Source of the DNA: Ulota crispa
Taxonomy: Eukaryota; Streptophyta; Bryopsida; Orthotrichales; Orthotrichaceae
NCBI GenBank assembly: GCA_963920765.1
Contig: OY987243.1
Coordinates: forward strand, 25,229,419 to 25,293,418
DNA: 64,000 nucleotides
Direction of reading: 5' to 3'
In this document: positions 1-11,323 of the stretch, in pieces
Numbering within the stretch: position 1 is the first letter of the stretch
Layout of the letters: each line of letters opens with the position of its first letter
The notes under the pieces: generated by a model
The model's input: only the letters and a program-made list of their open reading frames with translations
The model's database searches: none
What the model was told of the DNA's origin: nothing
Program-made: the position numbers and the translations under genes

Positions 1-2782
1 ATTTAATTTTTTGATTTTGCTATAAACTATAATTATGAAGGCATTCACATTGTCCATGTCAATGGAGTAATGGCAAGGCAAGCCAAATGTTGCCACAAGT
101 GCCTCAAGAGAATTGATTGGTGAAACACTATATGGGCATAGTGGCACACAGACTTCTACAAGTTGGAGCCAGTCAATATCCATTGCAAGTTTCCTTGTGT
201 GTGCTTTGTGGTAGCAAAAAATTGGCAAGGGTTCAAACATGTTCTAGAGCCTTATTGTGGCAACCCTCACCGGCTTTGCCAATCATTGTTTTCCACGCAC
301 TAGCAGTTTGAAGCCCTAAAACTCTACATATAAAGAAGTGTAATCTTCAAAAATTTGTAGGTGTATGCATTCACATCTAATCTTGCTACTCACAAAATTT
401 GAGATGAAGCAAAAGCTTATAGAATTTTGTAAAAATTGTCAAATAGCAATTACTTACCAAAAAATGAGATTTTGCCATCACATGTTGTTTGACCAAATGT
501 GATAATCCCACATCTCCCACGGTCAATTGTTCTCAAAATTTGCAAATTGTTTTCTAAATAGGTGTTCCACCATTTTCAATGATCACATTTTGTGAGTCAT
601 CCAATTGACTAAGATGCAATGCATCAAAGTTATAGGTCTCTAAAAACCTTGATTTTGGTGAAAATGACCTGAGCGCTTAGGGGTTAATAGATAATAATAT
701 AAACTAAAATTAGTCTGAAAGGAGGTTTAAGAGATGGCAAATTTACCTTAGGGAAGCCAAAAGAACCACCTTGAAAATATTGTCACAGAGCCGTATTTTT
801 AATTTTATACTATTATATTAAAAAAACTAACCAATCAAAATTTCAAGGGCAATTGGTTTTGTTCTTAGTTAATTGTCATTTCTGCACTTGAGAGTAAGTA
901 GCTTTATTTATCAGAGTTAATTCCTAGTTTTCCCTAATCTTCTCAAATTTCAAAAATGGCCTTGGATCTTTGAACTTCTTAAGAATCTAACAAAATGTTT
1001 TCAAAAATAGAAATAAGATAGAAAAATTAAAGATACTCATTTATTAGATAATAAAATATATGCCATCCGAGACTAAAATGTCACATAAGTCCGAAATATC
1101 AATCGAAAATCATGCATTTTCTTAAATTTATTTTCATTCTTCTGATTGATTGGAGAATTATGAAAAAAAGAGAACCTAATGTCACACCAACTAAAATATC
1201 TATATAGATATGTGAAAGGTAGCAAGTGTTGTGATCAAACTCACAACACTTTTTGAATTCAATTACTATTTCATTGGTTTAAGTTTCATTGCAATTAGTG
1301 ATTGCAATAACTATATAAAAATGCACAAGGACCATAAAATCACTATGAACTCACTTTGGCTATGTTCAGAATGCATTTCTAAGCCTAATTATTTAAGTCA
1401 GTTAATCAATCTGAAGAATTAGAAAGGCTAGTGATTATTAAAAAGAAACTATTTAGAATATAAATGATATATATGTTATAGTTAAAATTTTGAAAACAAA
1501 GAATCATTATATTCTAAATAATGGTTTTTAATAGCAAATTTAATTATTTTTTGAAAACTGAAGATCAACACCTTTATTCTTACTGAAAAGGCTTAGTATA
1601 TTTTAATTTCATAAGCTAGAATTCTAAAATGAGCAAACTATTTTGTTTATAATGCTTTATAATTTGAATTTTAGCATTAGTTCATTTTGAGGTAGAACTA
1701 TGTTACACGGTGATACTAAATTTGCCAAAAAAAATTTGTTTTTTTGAGTTATGAACGCAATCAACTCCAAAATCAAGTTGTAGTTTCGAAGTCACTGTGG
1801 ACCCTTGGCAGAGGTTAAAATTCATAATTTGAAACATGGTGATGTGGTAGCCAAGCTTGAACTTTGGCACTCAAGAATAAAGAGGTGTGGGTGGCTATTC
1901 TTTTCCTTTCTCCTTCCTTTCTCCTTTTCACAAATGTAGTGAAGCTGTGCTAAGATTTTTCTCCAATGAAAATTACTTCCATTTTTGCATCAATTTTTCT
2001 TTTTGCTTTATATTTGTTCTATTGTCCTTATTTATTTTTTGATAATTTGAGGGATTATTTGTTTCGCAAGTAACTTTCCAATGACACCAAGCACGCCAAT
2101 CTTAGAGAAATTTTGGTAAATTTGCAAGGAGTAGATGCATATTGCAAGGTTAGTATTGAAGCACTAATTTCAAAACTTCATATTTTGGTGAATTCTTACC
2201 CAAATTTTGTGTAAATTTTTATGTTGTATGTGCAGTGAAGTTTGGTTTTTGGCAAAAAACTGAATCATTGACATTAAATTCTGATGAAATTTTGATTGAT
2301 TTTTGCATGCATAACGGTTTTAAATTTTAATTCTATACATGCAAGAACTTGATTTTCAAAAAAGGCATATCTTTTATTGTATAGAATTTTGTAATGTGAC
2401 TTAGATGAGTGGAAGTAAATTTTAGTCTATTTTTCAAAAATATTTTTTAATATTTTAGACATTTTTGAAATTTTAACAAGATTTCAAGTAAAGTAACATT
2501 ATTTGCGTACACCATTGAGATCAATTGACTTTAAAAAGTTGTAGTTAAAACATGAAAAGTTAGTTTATGAGGAGATTTGAGATACAAAAATTTCATCAAA
2601 TACATATTTGGCGTAAAATTCAAGGTCAAAAATATAAAAATATTGAATTCTGAAATGAAAAGTGATTACTACATTTAAAATAATTCAATAATAGTATATT
2701 TGTATTTTTTGATGATCTATTCATATTTTGTTAATTCCAAATAAAAATTTCAAGGTGAATGTGTGAAACTTTTTTATATATT
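1..2782. other. AT-rich intergenic DNA
   Basis: No gene can be supported here. The short open frames have no recognisable domain and the composition is uniformly AT-rich. The only recognisable structure is the orphan TTAA-type transposon end listed at 668-687. Confidence 0.6.
668..687 (-). repeat. Orphan right end of a TTAA-type element
   Basis: The sequence CCTGAGCGCTTAGGGGTTAA is the inverted form of the TTAACCCCTAAGCGC-type terminus found across the window, and is close to the left end at 35237. No convincing left partner is visible in bases 1-667. The partner is degraded or lies upstream of the window. Confidence 0.5.
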
Positions 2783-3555
2783 GGGTGAATGCATGGTTAA
2801 GTGGCTCAAAATTGTGTCACATTATAAAAAAATTGCACACATTCAATTTTCAAATGCCTAAGAGGTACATTGGAAATTTTCAAAAAAGAAAAAAAAGTCC
2901 ATTGTAGAAACTTAAACTTCATGGTAAGTACAATAATGTTGTTCATATTCTTTTTTAGCATTTTATGGAGGTGTGGAGGACTTTTGAAAAAACATGAGTG
3001 TGACGATTCTGTTGTTAATAGGTTTTTCAGGGACTTTTTAAAAATGGTTTAGTTACTTAAGAGAATACAAAGAACTATGATTCTTGTGGGTATTTGGGTA
3101 AAATTTTAAGAAATTATAATCTTGTTTTGTAAATGTGTATTGAGTGTTTGCAAAGAAATTTTTAATGCCTTTTTTTACCTTGGATTTTACAAAGTCCTTT
3201 TCTCCTTTGTCTTTTTTTTTTTTCCTTTTTTTTTTTTTTTTTTTCAACTTGAATATTTTTCTAAGTTCTAGGATAGGCTTTTAGCATAAGGACTTTTTGA
3301 ATAACTTTGATTGATTTAAGTCTAAGCCCTAGAACATAACTTGCAATGGGTAATTTCAAAAAGAACAAATCTGGAGACATTGGACCGTTGGATTGAGTTT
3401 ATAAGTCCATTGTAGACATGAAGAGGCCACTTAACCACCATGACACTTGATGAAATTGCAAATTAACACTTGAGTCAAAATCCTTAAACCCGCTTAAGGG
3501 ACTTTGAGAATAGGGACTCTTGCCAAAATTGAGCCACTCAACCATGCATCTACCC
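2783..3555. mobile_element. 773-bp terminal-inverted-repeat element
   Basis: The left end (GGGTGAATGCATGGTTAAGT, 2783 onward) and the right end (reading inward on the other strand, GGGTAGATGCATGGTTGAGT) form an imperfect inverted repeat of about 30 bp. TATT lies immediately outside both ends (2779-2782 and 3556-3559) and may be the target duplication. There is no coding capacity. The superfamily is not clear. The core TGCATGGT is shared with the ends of the element at 31501-32122. Confidence 0.6.
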
Positions 3556-3559
3556 TATT

Positions 3560-4315
3560 ATATGTCATTTGTATTTTCAAGCATCTACAACAAACAAATA
3601 GTAATAGAATGATGTTTCTTTAAATGTAGTTAAGAAACAAAAGTTGCACAACTGTTACTGTTTGCAATTTCACTTTGTTGCATTAGTAAGATATTGTACA
3701 TGTGAGTTTTTTATTTCAGATTTTTTTGCTAAATTAATATACAAGTTTTTTAGAATGAATGAATTGTTATTTTTGTAATATAAGAACATATATTTTTGAA
3801 CTGCAATCAGCAATTTGTATAGCACAGTATGCAACTAGAGTGCAACTGAATTAGATTATAAAATTTAGATGATTTTGTCCTGCAACCAGTTTATGATTCG
3901 ATTTCAATATATTAGCTACTAATTTGCAAATAATTTATAACTATGTTGGAATTAATTGGGAACTGTGTTGCTGTTGCTTGTTAATCGTACTAGAACTTGT
4001 TTGCAGCCTTGACATTACCAGTATGTTACCATGCTACATTTCTTTGCACTTGAATTACAACCAATTTGCAGTTGGATGGCGATTGAAATGCAATTAGATT
4101 GCAACTGAATTACACCCGGATTGTAACAGAAATCTGCAATTTTTTTTTTCTACTGTGTGGCAACTCAATTGCAAATGGATTGCAATTGCGACATATTGTG
4201 TGGTATGGGATTGGCAATGATCTATAACTTTGTTGCAAGCATATAGAACCATTTATTTTTTGCAATTCAAATGAAGTTGTAACCATAGTTTTATTATCGA
4301 TTGTAGATAAATTTA
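3560..4315. other. Intergenic, no feature seen
   Basis: AT-rich sequence with repeated short words of the type TTGCAATTGGATTGCAACTG around 3840-4200. No gene or clear transposon boundary was found. Confidence 0.5.
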
Positions 4316-4378
4316 GGGTCTTGATACTGCCACCTCCCTCTTTTACATCACTGTTCAAATTTTATGGGTTTTTGGGGA

Positions 4379-4428
<50 letters not shown>

Positions 4429-4747
4429 ATTTATAGAATTAAATACGCATCCAACCAAGTGATTTTTTGTTGGTTTTTCTCAAAATGATAAATTGCAATC
4501 AAAATTTTTTATAAGAAAAGACAATACCCTATTATCTTTTCTTATCAAATTTTTTGATTGCAGTTTATCATTTTGAGAAACACCAACAAAAAATCACTTG
4601 GTTGGATGCATATTTAATTCTAAATTGAAAAAAAATTGTCCCCAAAAACAACTAAGAATTGAACAATGCTGGTAAAAGAGGGGGTGACAATATCAAAAAA
4701 GAGGGTGACAATATATATAAAAAAAGAGGGTGGAAATATCAAGACCC
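4316..4747. mobile_element. Foldback element with homopolymer in one arm
   Basis: Two long arms are inverted copies of each other. The ends GGGTCTTGATACTGCCACC (4316) and, inverted from 4747, GGGTCTTGATATTTCCACC match. The central arms at about 4434-4520 and 4540-4630, which share CATCCAACCAAGTGATTTTT, would fold into a hairpin of more than 80 bp. The left arm carries a T run of about 34 bases (4382-4415) where the right arm has a short A run. No clear target duplication. Non-autonomous. Confidence 0.65.
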
Positions 4748-5706
4748 TATATTTTATAGAAAACAACAATTATGCTACAACTAAAAAAGGACCAAACAAT
4801 AATTTTTAGAATCTAAAACAAAAATCATTGTTTACAAAAGCAATATGAACAACTACTTAGTACTTAGCAATACAACTTTGTTGCAATTATGTTTGATAGG
4901 TGGCAAATGAAGATATTGACAAATCAAGCATCTAAAACAATAATTGTTTACAAAAAACAAGCAGCAGTAAATGCAAATTGTAAATAAAACACTTGGAAAA
5001 GATGTGCCTACATGCAATTGTATGTTAGTTGAGACTTGATGGCAGCTACAACCAATAAGAAAAAACATCATGCCACGTAGGATAAAATGGGAAATTTCGT
5101 TTGTGATCTTAAACAAAATTTCATATCCAATCAGCACTTCTATTGATGAGTTATCACATTAGCTTAGATATGAATTTCTGATATATCCTAAGCAACTTGT
5201 TTACAAAGACTAAATGGCAACTAAATAGAATCTAAGCATTGACTCAAAATATTCATATGGATTAAAGTTATTTATGTTTTATACAACTCAAAATGAGTGA
5301 TTTATGGCAATTCAGTATTTCTGTTTTTCCTCTAATGTAATACAAATAAGAGTAGAAACAAAATTAAATGCCAACAATTTAAATACAAATGTAATGCAAA
5401 GGCAAAAGATAATACAAGAAGCAACAAAAGTACATGAAATGTTGACCAAAAGTATGTATATCTATACTACTAAGTGGGAGGCACTTACTCCATGCCCTTT
5501 TCTAGAATCTTTTAGAATTTTTGGACTATGGAAGGTCAATAGTCATTGGGAAACTTGGCATCAAGGTTGTTGGGCTTCTTTCTTACAAATCTTTGAGTTT
5601 CCTTCATACAAATTGATTGATCTTTTTCTCAAGAGGAGAAAAAATACCAAATGTAACAAAACAATACATATCTATATTACAAAGTGGAAGGATTTTGTTC
5701 AATGCA
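4748..5706. other. Intergenic, no gene supported
   Basis: AT-rich DNA. An open frame at 5304-5717 includes two degenerate copies of a repeat (around 5455-5520 and 5665-5725) and has no recognisable domain, so it is not called a gene. Confidence 0.45.
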
Positions 5707-5887
5707 CCCTTTTCTAAAACCTTCTAGAACTTTTTGTTGTAAGTTGAAGCAACAAAGGGCGCCCAAGATATAGAACACCAAGTGCCCTCCAACCATGTCC
5801 TTTTCCAAAATTTTATAGAACTTTTGGTGGAAGTGGAAACAATAAGCCATGCCCCAAATATAAAACATCAAATGTCCTCCAACCATG
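5707..5887. repeat. Two-copy tandem repeat, about 91 bp
   Basis: The block beginning TTTTCTAAAACCTTCTAGAA recurs about 91 bp later as TTTTCCAAAATTTTATAGAA. Both copies end in a CCTCCAACCATGTSC phrase. Further degenerate copies lie upstream (about 5500). No function is apparent. Confidence 0.6.
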
Positions 5888-6009
5888 TGCTAGAAATCAA
5901 TAAAAGGCCAAGGGCCCCCTTGCAAAGTATTAAAGAGTAGCATTGTAATGAAAGCAATTAATATTTTTGGTCTAAAAAAAGGACTAAAATGATGATGCAT
6001 CAAAATTGG

Positions 6010-6165
6010 ATTTTAGACCAATTGGGAGATGTTGATTTTTTGTAAAGTACATCAATATTATATTCTAGACCAATTGATTTGTGAAATATTGATATTTTGC
6101 AAAGTACATCAGGATCATACTCTAGACCAAATGTTTTGTGGAACATTGATTTTTTGTAAAGTTGA
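6010..6165. repeat. Three-copy tandem repeat, 53-57 bp
   Basis: TAGACCAA starts at 6013, 6066 and 6123, each followed by a TTGATTTTTTGTAAAGT-like phrase, giving three diverged copies with a period of 53-57 bp. Confidence 0.7.
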
Positions 6166-6236
6166 ATAATGCATTACGCATACATATCCAACTCCCACAA
6201 AGCATGAGCATGTATACTAGTGCGTGTGTGTGCATA

Positions 6237-6436
6237 NNNNNNNNNNNNNNNNNNNNNNNNNNNNNNNNNNNNNNNNNNNNNNNNNNNNNNNNNNNNNNNN
6301 NNNNNNNNNNNNNNNNNNNNNNNNNNNNNNNNNNNNNNNNNNNNNNNNNNNNNNNNNNNNNNNNNNNNNNNNNNNNNNNNNNNNNNNNNNNNNNNNNNNN
6401 NNNNNNNNNNNNNNNNNNNNNNNNNNNNNNNNNNNN
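6237..6436. other. Assembly gap of exactly 200 N
   Basis: The gap is flanked by GTGTGTGTGCATA on the left and (TC)n on the right, so it probably sits in a compound dinucleotide microsatellite. The round length suggests a placeholder size, not a measured one. Any reading frame crossing it is meaningless. Confidence 0.95.
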
Positions 6437-7096
6437 TCTCTCTCTCTCTCTCAGAAACCTTGAGTTTCGGGACAGTTTGAACATGCAAGTGAGGTACGGA
6501 GGAAGTAAGTCCTCGTACCTGGGCAAGTGCTGCTATCCATTGGAGGAGGTAAGAACAGGATGAATAAGAGGAAAAACAAATGTTTGAGAGATGTGAGAAT
6601 ATAAGAATCAACAGCAGAAAATGAGTAGGACGTCAGAAACATGTGGAGGAGAATTGAATTTGGTTTCATGACATTAAGTAGAGCTCCCTCTACAAATGTG
6701 TCTGCATGCTGCAGCAACAGCAGCAGCAACAGCATCCAAAGTGACATCCTGACACCAGCACCGCTCCAAGAAAATCTCCGAGATTTTAAGAATCCTCTGG
6801 CTGCGCACGCACGTACAGTACAGCCTTATTTCGTGAGCACCGAACCTCCTTGTACACCTCCTAAGTTAAAATCTCTGACGACGATAACGACGACGACCTC
6901 TTCTTTTGACGTTTGATACAACAGAAGCAGCAAAGTTACCGAATTTTCACCAAATTAAAAATTCCTCAGGATGAACACCAGCGACAAAATACCAGCACGA
7001 CAACACCAGCGGTCACCGGTCATTGGAATATCTCAAGTTTCTACATGGCATCTTTTTCCTAGAGCTGGATGATGATGATGATGAAGAGCAGAAAGT
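6437..7096. other. GLK downstream / 3' flank
   Basis: This stretch lies 3' of the GLK gene on the minus strand and is less AT-rich than the surrounding DNA. It holds a CAG/CAA trinucleotide tract (about 6710-6735) and a GATGAT tract just past the GLK stop (7067-7085). It probably includes the GLK 3' untranslated region. No separate gene is supported. Confidence 0.45.
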
Positions 7097-8602
7097 CTAG
7101 CAGGTGGAAGGAGGCACGGTGTTAATGCCTTGCCGCTGCAGCTCCGCAATGACGCCTTCCATGGAGGGCGGCTTCAGTCCTAAAGGCGGGGGCGTCCAAG
7201 GGTTAGCGAGCGCTTCTCCAATGGCGGCGTCCAAAACTTCTTTCGACAAATGCGTCTCCGGCGGTTTGCTGCACGCAGCAACACCGGCGGCGCGTCCTAT
7301 GTCACTGTCATACAATTGGTTACAAAGATACATCGAAGCCGAGAATTGATCTTCACTGTAATAGCAGCTCTCATCTGGAAAGCCCGGTGCTACCATTGGT
7401 GATCCAGCAGCAGCAGCAGCGGCTAACGGCACGCGCATGGGATGAGGATAACAAGCGGCTGGACGAGATGAGAAGCCGTCGTAGGTCGTTGTTCCCGTCG
7501 CGGGATGCTGCCAGTAAGATCCATCAGGAGCTTGCCAAAAGGACGGAGGCGCCACGGTAGGTTGCTGCCACATATGTACATTGGAGTGATCTACTGTAGG
7601 ATATCCCCAGACCTTAAGAGGAGTAGACGTTATCGGATGATGCTGTCCCGGTTGCAATGCCGGAATGGCTACGGAAGGCCGCGGTTGAATGTGCGGCGTG
7701 TGCAACGGAACAAGATAAGGTAAGGCGCCATCACGCCGCGACGAACTCCGCGGCCACGACGCAGGCGAGTACGTCCGCCTATGCGTCCACGACGCGGCCT
7801 CGGCCTCTCGAGCCGCCAGGTGCCGACGATGCGACCGATACTTCTGCAGATGGCTGGCGATGTTATGCCGCGTCAGACATTGTACTCCCATGAGCTCCAA
7901 GATACGCGACGGGAACGCTTTCTCCACGCCGAGTTGCTCCACCGCGTGCACGAACCGCCGGTGCAGCTCGGGAGTCCAATCGACCTTCGCCTTCTTCTTC
8001 GTCGTCGTCGTCGCCGTTCCCGTCCCCGTCCCCGCCACAATTTTACACGACGATTTCGGACTCACGGCGGTTTGATTACTATTATCTTTCCGATCGCCGC
8101 TACTGCATTCCCCTCCGCTATCCGAAACAGACACGCCATCTCCCGCGACGTTACTCGCCTTAGCTAACAGCAACGCCTCTTCCTCGCCTACCTGCACCGA
8201 ATTCACTCCGTCGTGTTGCAACAATTCTCTCAGCTCTCTCAACTCCAAATTGTCCAAGCTCTTCGGACTCTGCGCATCGAAACTAATACTCTCCAATAAC
8301 TCTCCGTCGCCTCCTCCCACGCCACTCACCTCACCGCTTATCTCATCAAAATCTAACACATCTACATCGCCGCACCCGGACTCCGTCACAAAATTCAAAC
8401 ACTCTGCGAATTGGCCATGCACGGAAGTCGTCGTTGTCTCCTCGGTGGACTCTCCCGCACCGCCCTGGCTGTTGTTGTTGTCGTCCACAAAAACGCTGGT
8501 GCCTTCCACGCCAGCAGGCGTCACACTTTCTCTCAAACAGGAGGAATCCGACAGAGCCTCCTCACCACAATGCGTATCTAGCCTCGCCATGTCCATCGCC
8601 AT
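7097..8602 (-). CDS. GLK: GOLDEN2-LIKE (GLK) GARP transcription factor
   Basis: A nuclear transcription factor of the family that activates chlorophyll-synthesis and light-harvesting genes for chloroplast development. The start chosen (ATG at 8600-8602, first of three clustered in-frame ATGs at 8602, 8596 and 8588) gives 501 residues. Visible in order: an acidic N-terminal region with [12 protein letters not shown] (about 83-94); a low-complexity GTGTGTATTTT stretch; the GARP/Myb-like DNA-binding domain (about 204-262) with [21 protein letters not shown] and [19 protein letters not shown]; the GLK-specific AREAEAA box just after it; a proline-rich middle with KVWGYPTVD; and the C-terminal GCT box (about 451-494) with [17 protein letters not shown] and [10 protein letters not shown]. 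The C-terminal box separates true GLK from other GARP proteins. The frame is open through the whole coding region, whereas Arabidopsis GLK genes have several introns. A frame extension to 9016 runs into a transposon and is not taken as coding. Confidence 0.93.
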   Translation of the reverse strand: MAMDMARLDTHCGEEALSDSSCLRESVTPAGVEGTSVFVDDNNNSQGGAGESTEETTTTSVHGQFAECLNFVTESGCGDVDVLDFDEISGEVSGVGGGDGELLESISFDAQSPKSLDNLELRELRELLQHDGVNSVQVGEEEALLLAKASNVAGDGVSVSDSGGECSSGDRKDNSNQTAVSPKSSCKIVAGTGTGTATTTTKKKAKVDWTPELHRRFVHAVEQLGVEKAFPSRILELMGVQCLTRHNIASHLQKYRSHRRHLAAREAEAASWTHRRTYSPASWPRSSSRRDGALPYLVPLHTPHIQPRPSVAIPALQPGQHHPITSTPLKVWGYPTVDHSNVHMWQQPTVAPPSFWQAPDGSYWQHPATGTTTYDGFSSRPAACYPHPMRVPLAAAAAAGSPMVAPGFPDESCYYSEDQFSASMYLCNQLYDSDIGRAAGVAACSKPPETHLSKEVLDAAIGEALANPWTPPPLGLKPPSMEGVIAELQRQGINTVPPSTC

Positions 8603-8945
8603 ATCTCCATCGCCCACCACCACCACCACTAGCCTCCTCGCTCTTCCCTCCGCCCCCTCTATACTATCCTCTTTCTCCCTCGAAGCATGGTGGCCTCTAA
8701 AAAGATGGCCTCGGATGAAGCCACTCTCTCGTGGATGACGGTCTGGATGAGAGCCTGCATTCATCCCCCTCTGGCCTTTCAGCAGACACCCCTCTGCTCC
8801 ACTGTACCCCTGGATGCCAAGGGTGCCTCGCTGCGCTCCCCACGCGCCCCCCTCTCGCCTCTGCTCCCGTTGGCCTGCTCCGTACAAAACCAAAAGCTGA
8901 GCACCGCCTTCCCCCCTTCCTTTGTGCCAATATCCCAAATTCTTA
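8603..8945 (-). other. GLK 5' leader / proximal promoter
   Basis: A GC-rich stretch between the chosen GLK start and the upstream transposon. It is open in the GLK frame, but the predicted extension (G-, R- and V-rich, VVVVVGDGD next to the start) is not like GLK N-termini. It is best read as untranslated leader and promoter. The promoter-distal edge is cut by the element at 8946. Confidence 0.5.
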
Positions 8946-9165
8946 GGGTATGTCACACTGGTGTTAGGAGGGGTAGTAGGAGTATGAATGCAATCTAAAG
9001 GTATGTCTAAATGCATGTAAGGGTATATTCACACTTGGTGTTAGGAGGGGTATTAGGAGTATGAATGCAATTTAAAGGTGTGTCTAAATGCATCTAAGGG
9101 TATGTACACACTTGGTGTTAAGAGGGGTATTAGCAATATGAATGCAATCTAAAGGTATGTTTAAG
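8946..9165. repeat. Tandem triplication of the MITE left terminus
   Basis: Three copies with starts at 8946, 9021 and 9098 (period 75-77 bp), each beginning GGGTATRTNCACAC and containing GGTGTTARGAGGGGTAKTAG and ATGAATGCAATYTAAAGGT. The third copy is cut short. Only the right-hand MITE end remains single-copy. Confidence 0.85.
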
Positions 9166-9666
9166 TTAAGCCTCTTTAATTTATATTTTTTCATAAATTA
9201 ACAAATTAGCCTAATTTATGCACATCATGAAATTTAATTTGTGTTTTGTCATAAATTAACAAATTTGTTTTTTATATGCTCATACTTGGTATCATATTAA
9301 CCGTGACAAAGCATTGAATTGCTTGCGCTGCAACATCCTTTCAAGTGAGAGGTTAGTTAGCAATTTACAATATGCTCATCTTTTGAAAGTTTAAGAATAG
9401 AGAAGTTGGATCCAACTATGGCCATGTTAAGGAACACAATGGCCATGTTGCCACAAAAGTTGCACAAGGATTGCCATGTGACATATGCCAATTGCAAACT
9501 TTTTTATAAGGAACCAATGGGCTTAATTTGTGCACATTGTTGAGGGATAACTTGTTAATTTGTGCATTTATTTTTAGAAAATGTAAAATAAAGAAGCATT
9601 TAGGCTTTAAATGCATCTAATTTTCCTTCGCTATTACCACTCTTAACACCAAGTGTGAACATAACC
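8946..9666. mobile_element. PIF/Harbinger-like MITE upstream of GLK
   Basis: The left end GGGTATGTCACACTGGTGTT and the right end (inverted, GGTTATGTTCACACTTGGTG) are terminal inverted repeats. TTA flanks both sides (8943-8945 and 9667-9669), the 3-bp target duplication typical of PIF/Harbinger. The element is 721 bp with no transposase. The left terminus is present three times in tandem (see 8946-9165). It ends about 340 bp upstream of the GLK start codon. Confidence 0.8.
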
Positions 9667-9846
9667 TTAGTCCACGGTAGAACCACCCATACCCATGCAT
9701 CTCCCCCCAATTTCCATACATCAAGTCAAGTTTGTAATCATTTTTTATTTTTCTCATAGAAAAATAAAGCATAAATTTTTAAAACAAAAGTTTGTACTTA
9801 TTGGAGAGGTTTAGTACTTTTGTGAAATTTTGAAGTTGCTTTAGCC

Positions 9847-10080
9847 TTAACTCTTAAACAATTGTAGAGCATGGTATATCCTTTGCAATATAATTGGCAT
9901 TTGCTATCAACAAGAAGTTTTAATTTGGGATCTCAAATAGCTCACTAGAATCGCATTGATATGTATTTCAATTTCTTTCTTGATCTCAACTCTAGTAAAG
10001 GGGTGAATCTATGCCAAATACAAGAAAAGTACCTCGTATTGTATTGGTCATAGCCGCACATTTAGACTTTGAAAGATTAA
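9847..10080 (-). mobile_element. TTAA element, 'U' subfamily, 234 bp (reverse)
   Basis: Bounded by TTAA at 9847-9850 and 10077-10080. On the reverse strand it is collinear with the copies at 10077-10304, 16286-16518 and 16590-16831, sharing CCAATACAATAYGAGG near one end, GAGATCAAGAAAGAAATTG in the middle and GCATGG near the other. It forms one arm of a large inverted repeat with the next element, sharing the central TTAA. Confidence 0.7.
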
Positions 10081-10304
10081 ATGTTGTTGGAGCGAGTACA
10101 ATATGAGGTATTTTTCTTAAATTTGGAATGGATTTGCACCTTCATGTGCACCTTTAGTGCATTTGAAATCAACAAAGAAGTTGGAATGTAGATCAATGCA
10201 GTTCTAGTGAGCTGTTTGAGATCCAAAATTAAAACCTCTCGATGGTAATAAATTCCAATAATACGGCAACATATCTACTATGCCCTAGGGACATTTAAGG
10301 ATAA
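10077..10304 (+). mobile_element. TTAA element, 'U' subfamily, 228 bp (forward)
   Basis: Starts at the TTAA shared with the previous element (10077-10080) and ends at ATAA (10301-10304), a decayed TTAA. It carries TACAATATGAGGTATTTTTC, AATCAACAAAGAAGTTGGAA and, near the right end, TATGCCCTAGGGACATTTAA. It lies in inverted orientation to its partner. Non-coding. Confidence 0.7.
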
Positions 10305-10945
10305 GAAAGTCACGTTGATGTACTTTTGAGTTTGTTATTATTTATTGACTTTATGAAGTGCATCATTAATTAAACACATCATTGTTAGGTCTAACATTTG
10401 TACACTATGGACCTTCTACATTTTTCTTTATGGGTTCTCTCTGTTATGATAAATTCAAATTCTTTTCACATTAAATTTACCTTCTTAATTCAGAAATGTC
10501 CTTTCGAAATTTACTCTAAAAACAAGTATGATAAGAATCTTGGAAATTTATCACAGCTAGCACTTAATGTTGTAAAGTAAATGAACAAAATTCTAGTGAA
10601 ATTAACTAATTTTCAACTACAATCAACTATGAAAGGAAGTACAATCGAGAGTACAATTTCAAAACTGGTTTCAACGATAAAATATTGGCTCGTGTTGCAA
10701 CAGGTCCAACCATATGGATGTGGTCAATTGATTGTAGCATAATGCTTATATATAAAAGGCATTGTTTAATTAATCTTTTAGATTGCACTTTAGAACACAT
10801 TCGCACATTGTTGATAATCTAGAATATTCTATGGTCCTTAAAATAAAAGATGAAAAAATATTTGAAAAATCATATGTTTTGAGTTATGAACAAAATACAA
10901 AACGGCCACGCATAAATTAATTCCAAATAAAGCTATGCTCATAAC

Positions 10946-11183
10946 TTAACCCTTAAACACCCTAGTAACAAGATCCTGTTGTTGGGGATTGCAACTTGAT
11001 CGCACTTTTTCTCTCAATTTGTACGGTGAAAACGATTGTAACTAGTCTCCATTAGCAAAGAAGGTAATCCTTTTTCAAATCCTACAGTCACTTTTTTTGG
11101 GTGTAATTTTTCAAACTTTGGTGGCCATTAAATCCCCCATTTTCTCCTAAACCCTAAAACAACTTTGGGTGCTCAAGGGTTAA
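10946..11183 (+). mobile_element. TTAA element, 238-bp subfamily, copy 1
   Basis: Begins TTAACCCTTAAACACCC and ends GGGTGCTCAAGGGTTAA. It is collinear over its length, and identical in length, with the copy at 61180-61417. The two share AGGATCCTGT or AAGATCCTGT near the left end, TTTTTCAAATCCTACRGTCA, and GTGGCCATTAAATCCC. Non-coding. Confidence 0.85.
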
Positions 11184-11323
11184 GGTTACAAATTGGTGCA
11201 ACAACCTACAAAGCAAAACTATTTCTCCTTTGATAAAAAAACAAAATTTTAAAGGAATATGCTTGAATTGTTTGAAGTTAAAAACAAGATTCTCAACACA
11301 ACATTGTTTGGCTTTTCTAGCAC

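Noticed and set aside
6122-6611. Open frames crossing the N gap
   Set aside because: Frames through 200 unknown bases are artefacts. The same applies at 36939-37300.
8603-9016. N-terminal extension of the GLK frame by 138 codons
   Set aside because: Its first part is translated from the PIF-like transposon at 8946-9666, and the rest does not resemble GLK N-termini. The clustered ATGs at 8602-8588 are the better start.
10946-11183. CCCTAAA words suggesting interstitial telomere repeats
   Set aside because: CCCTAAA occurs singly at transposon ends as part of TTAACCCCTAAA and never in tandem, so it is not telomeric.
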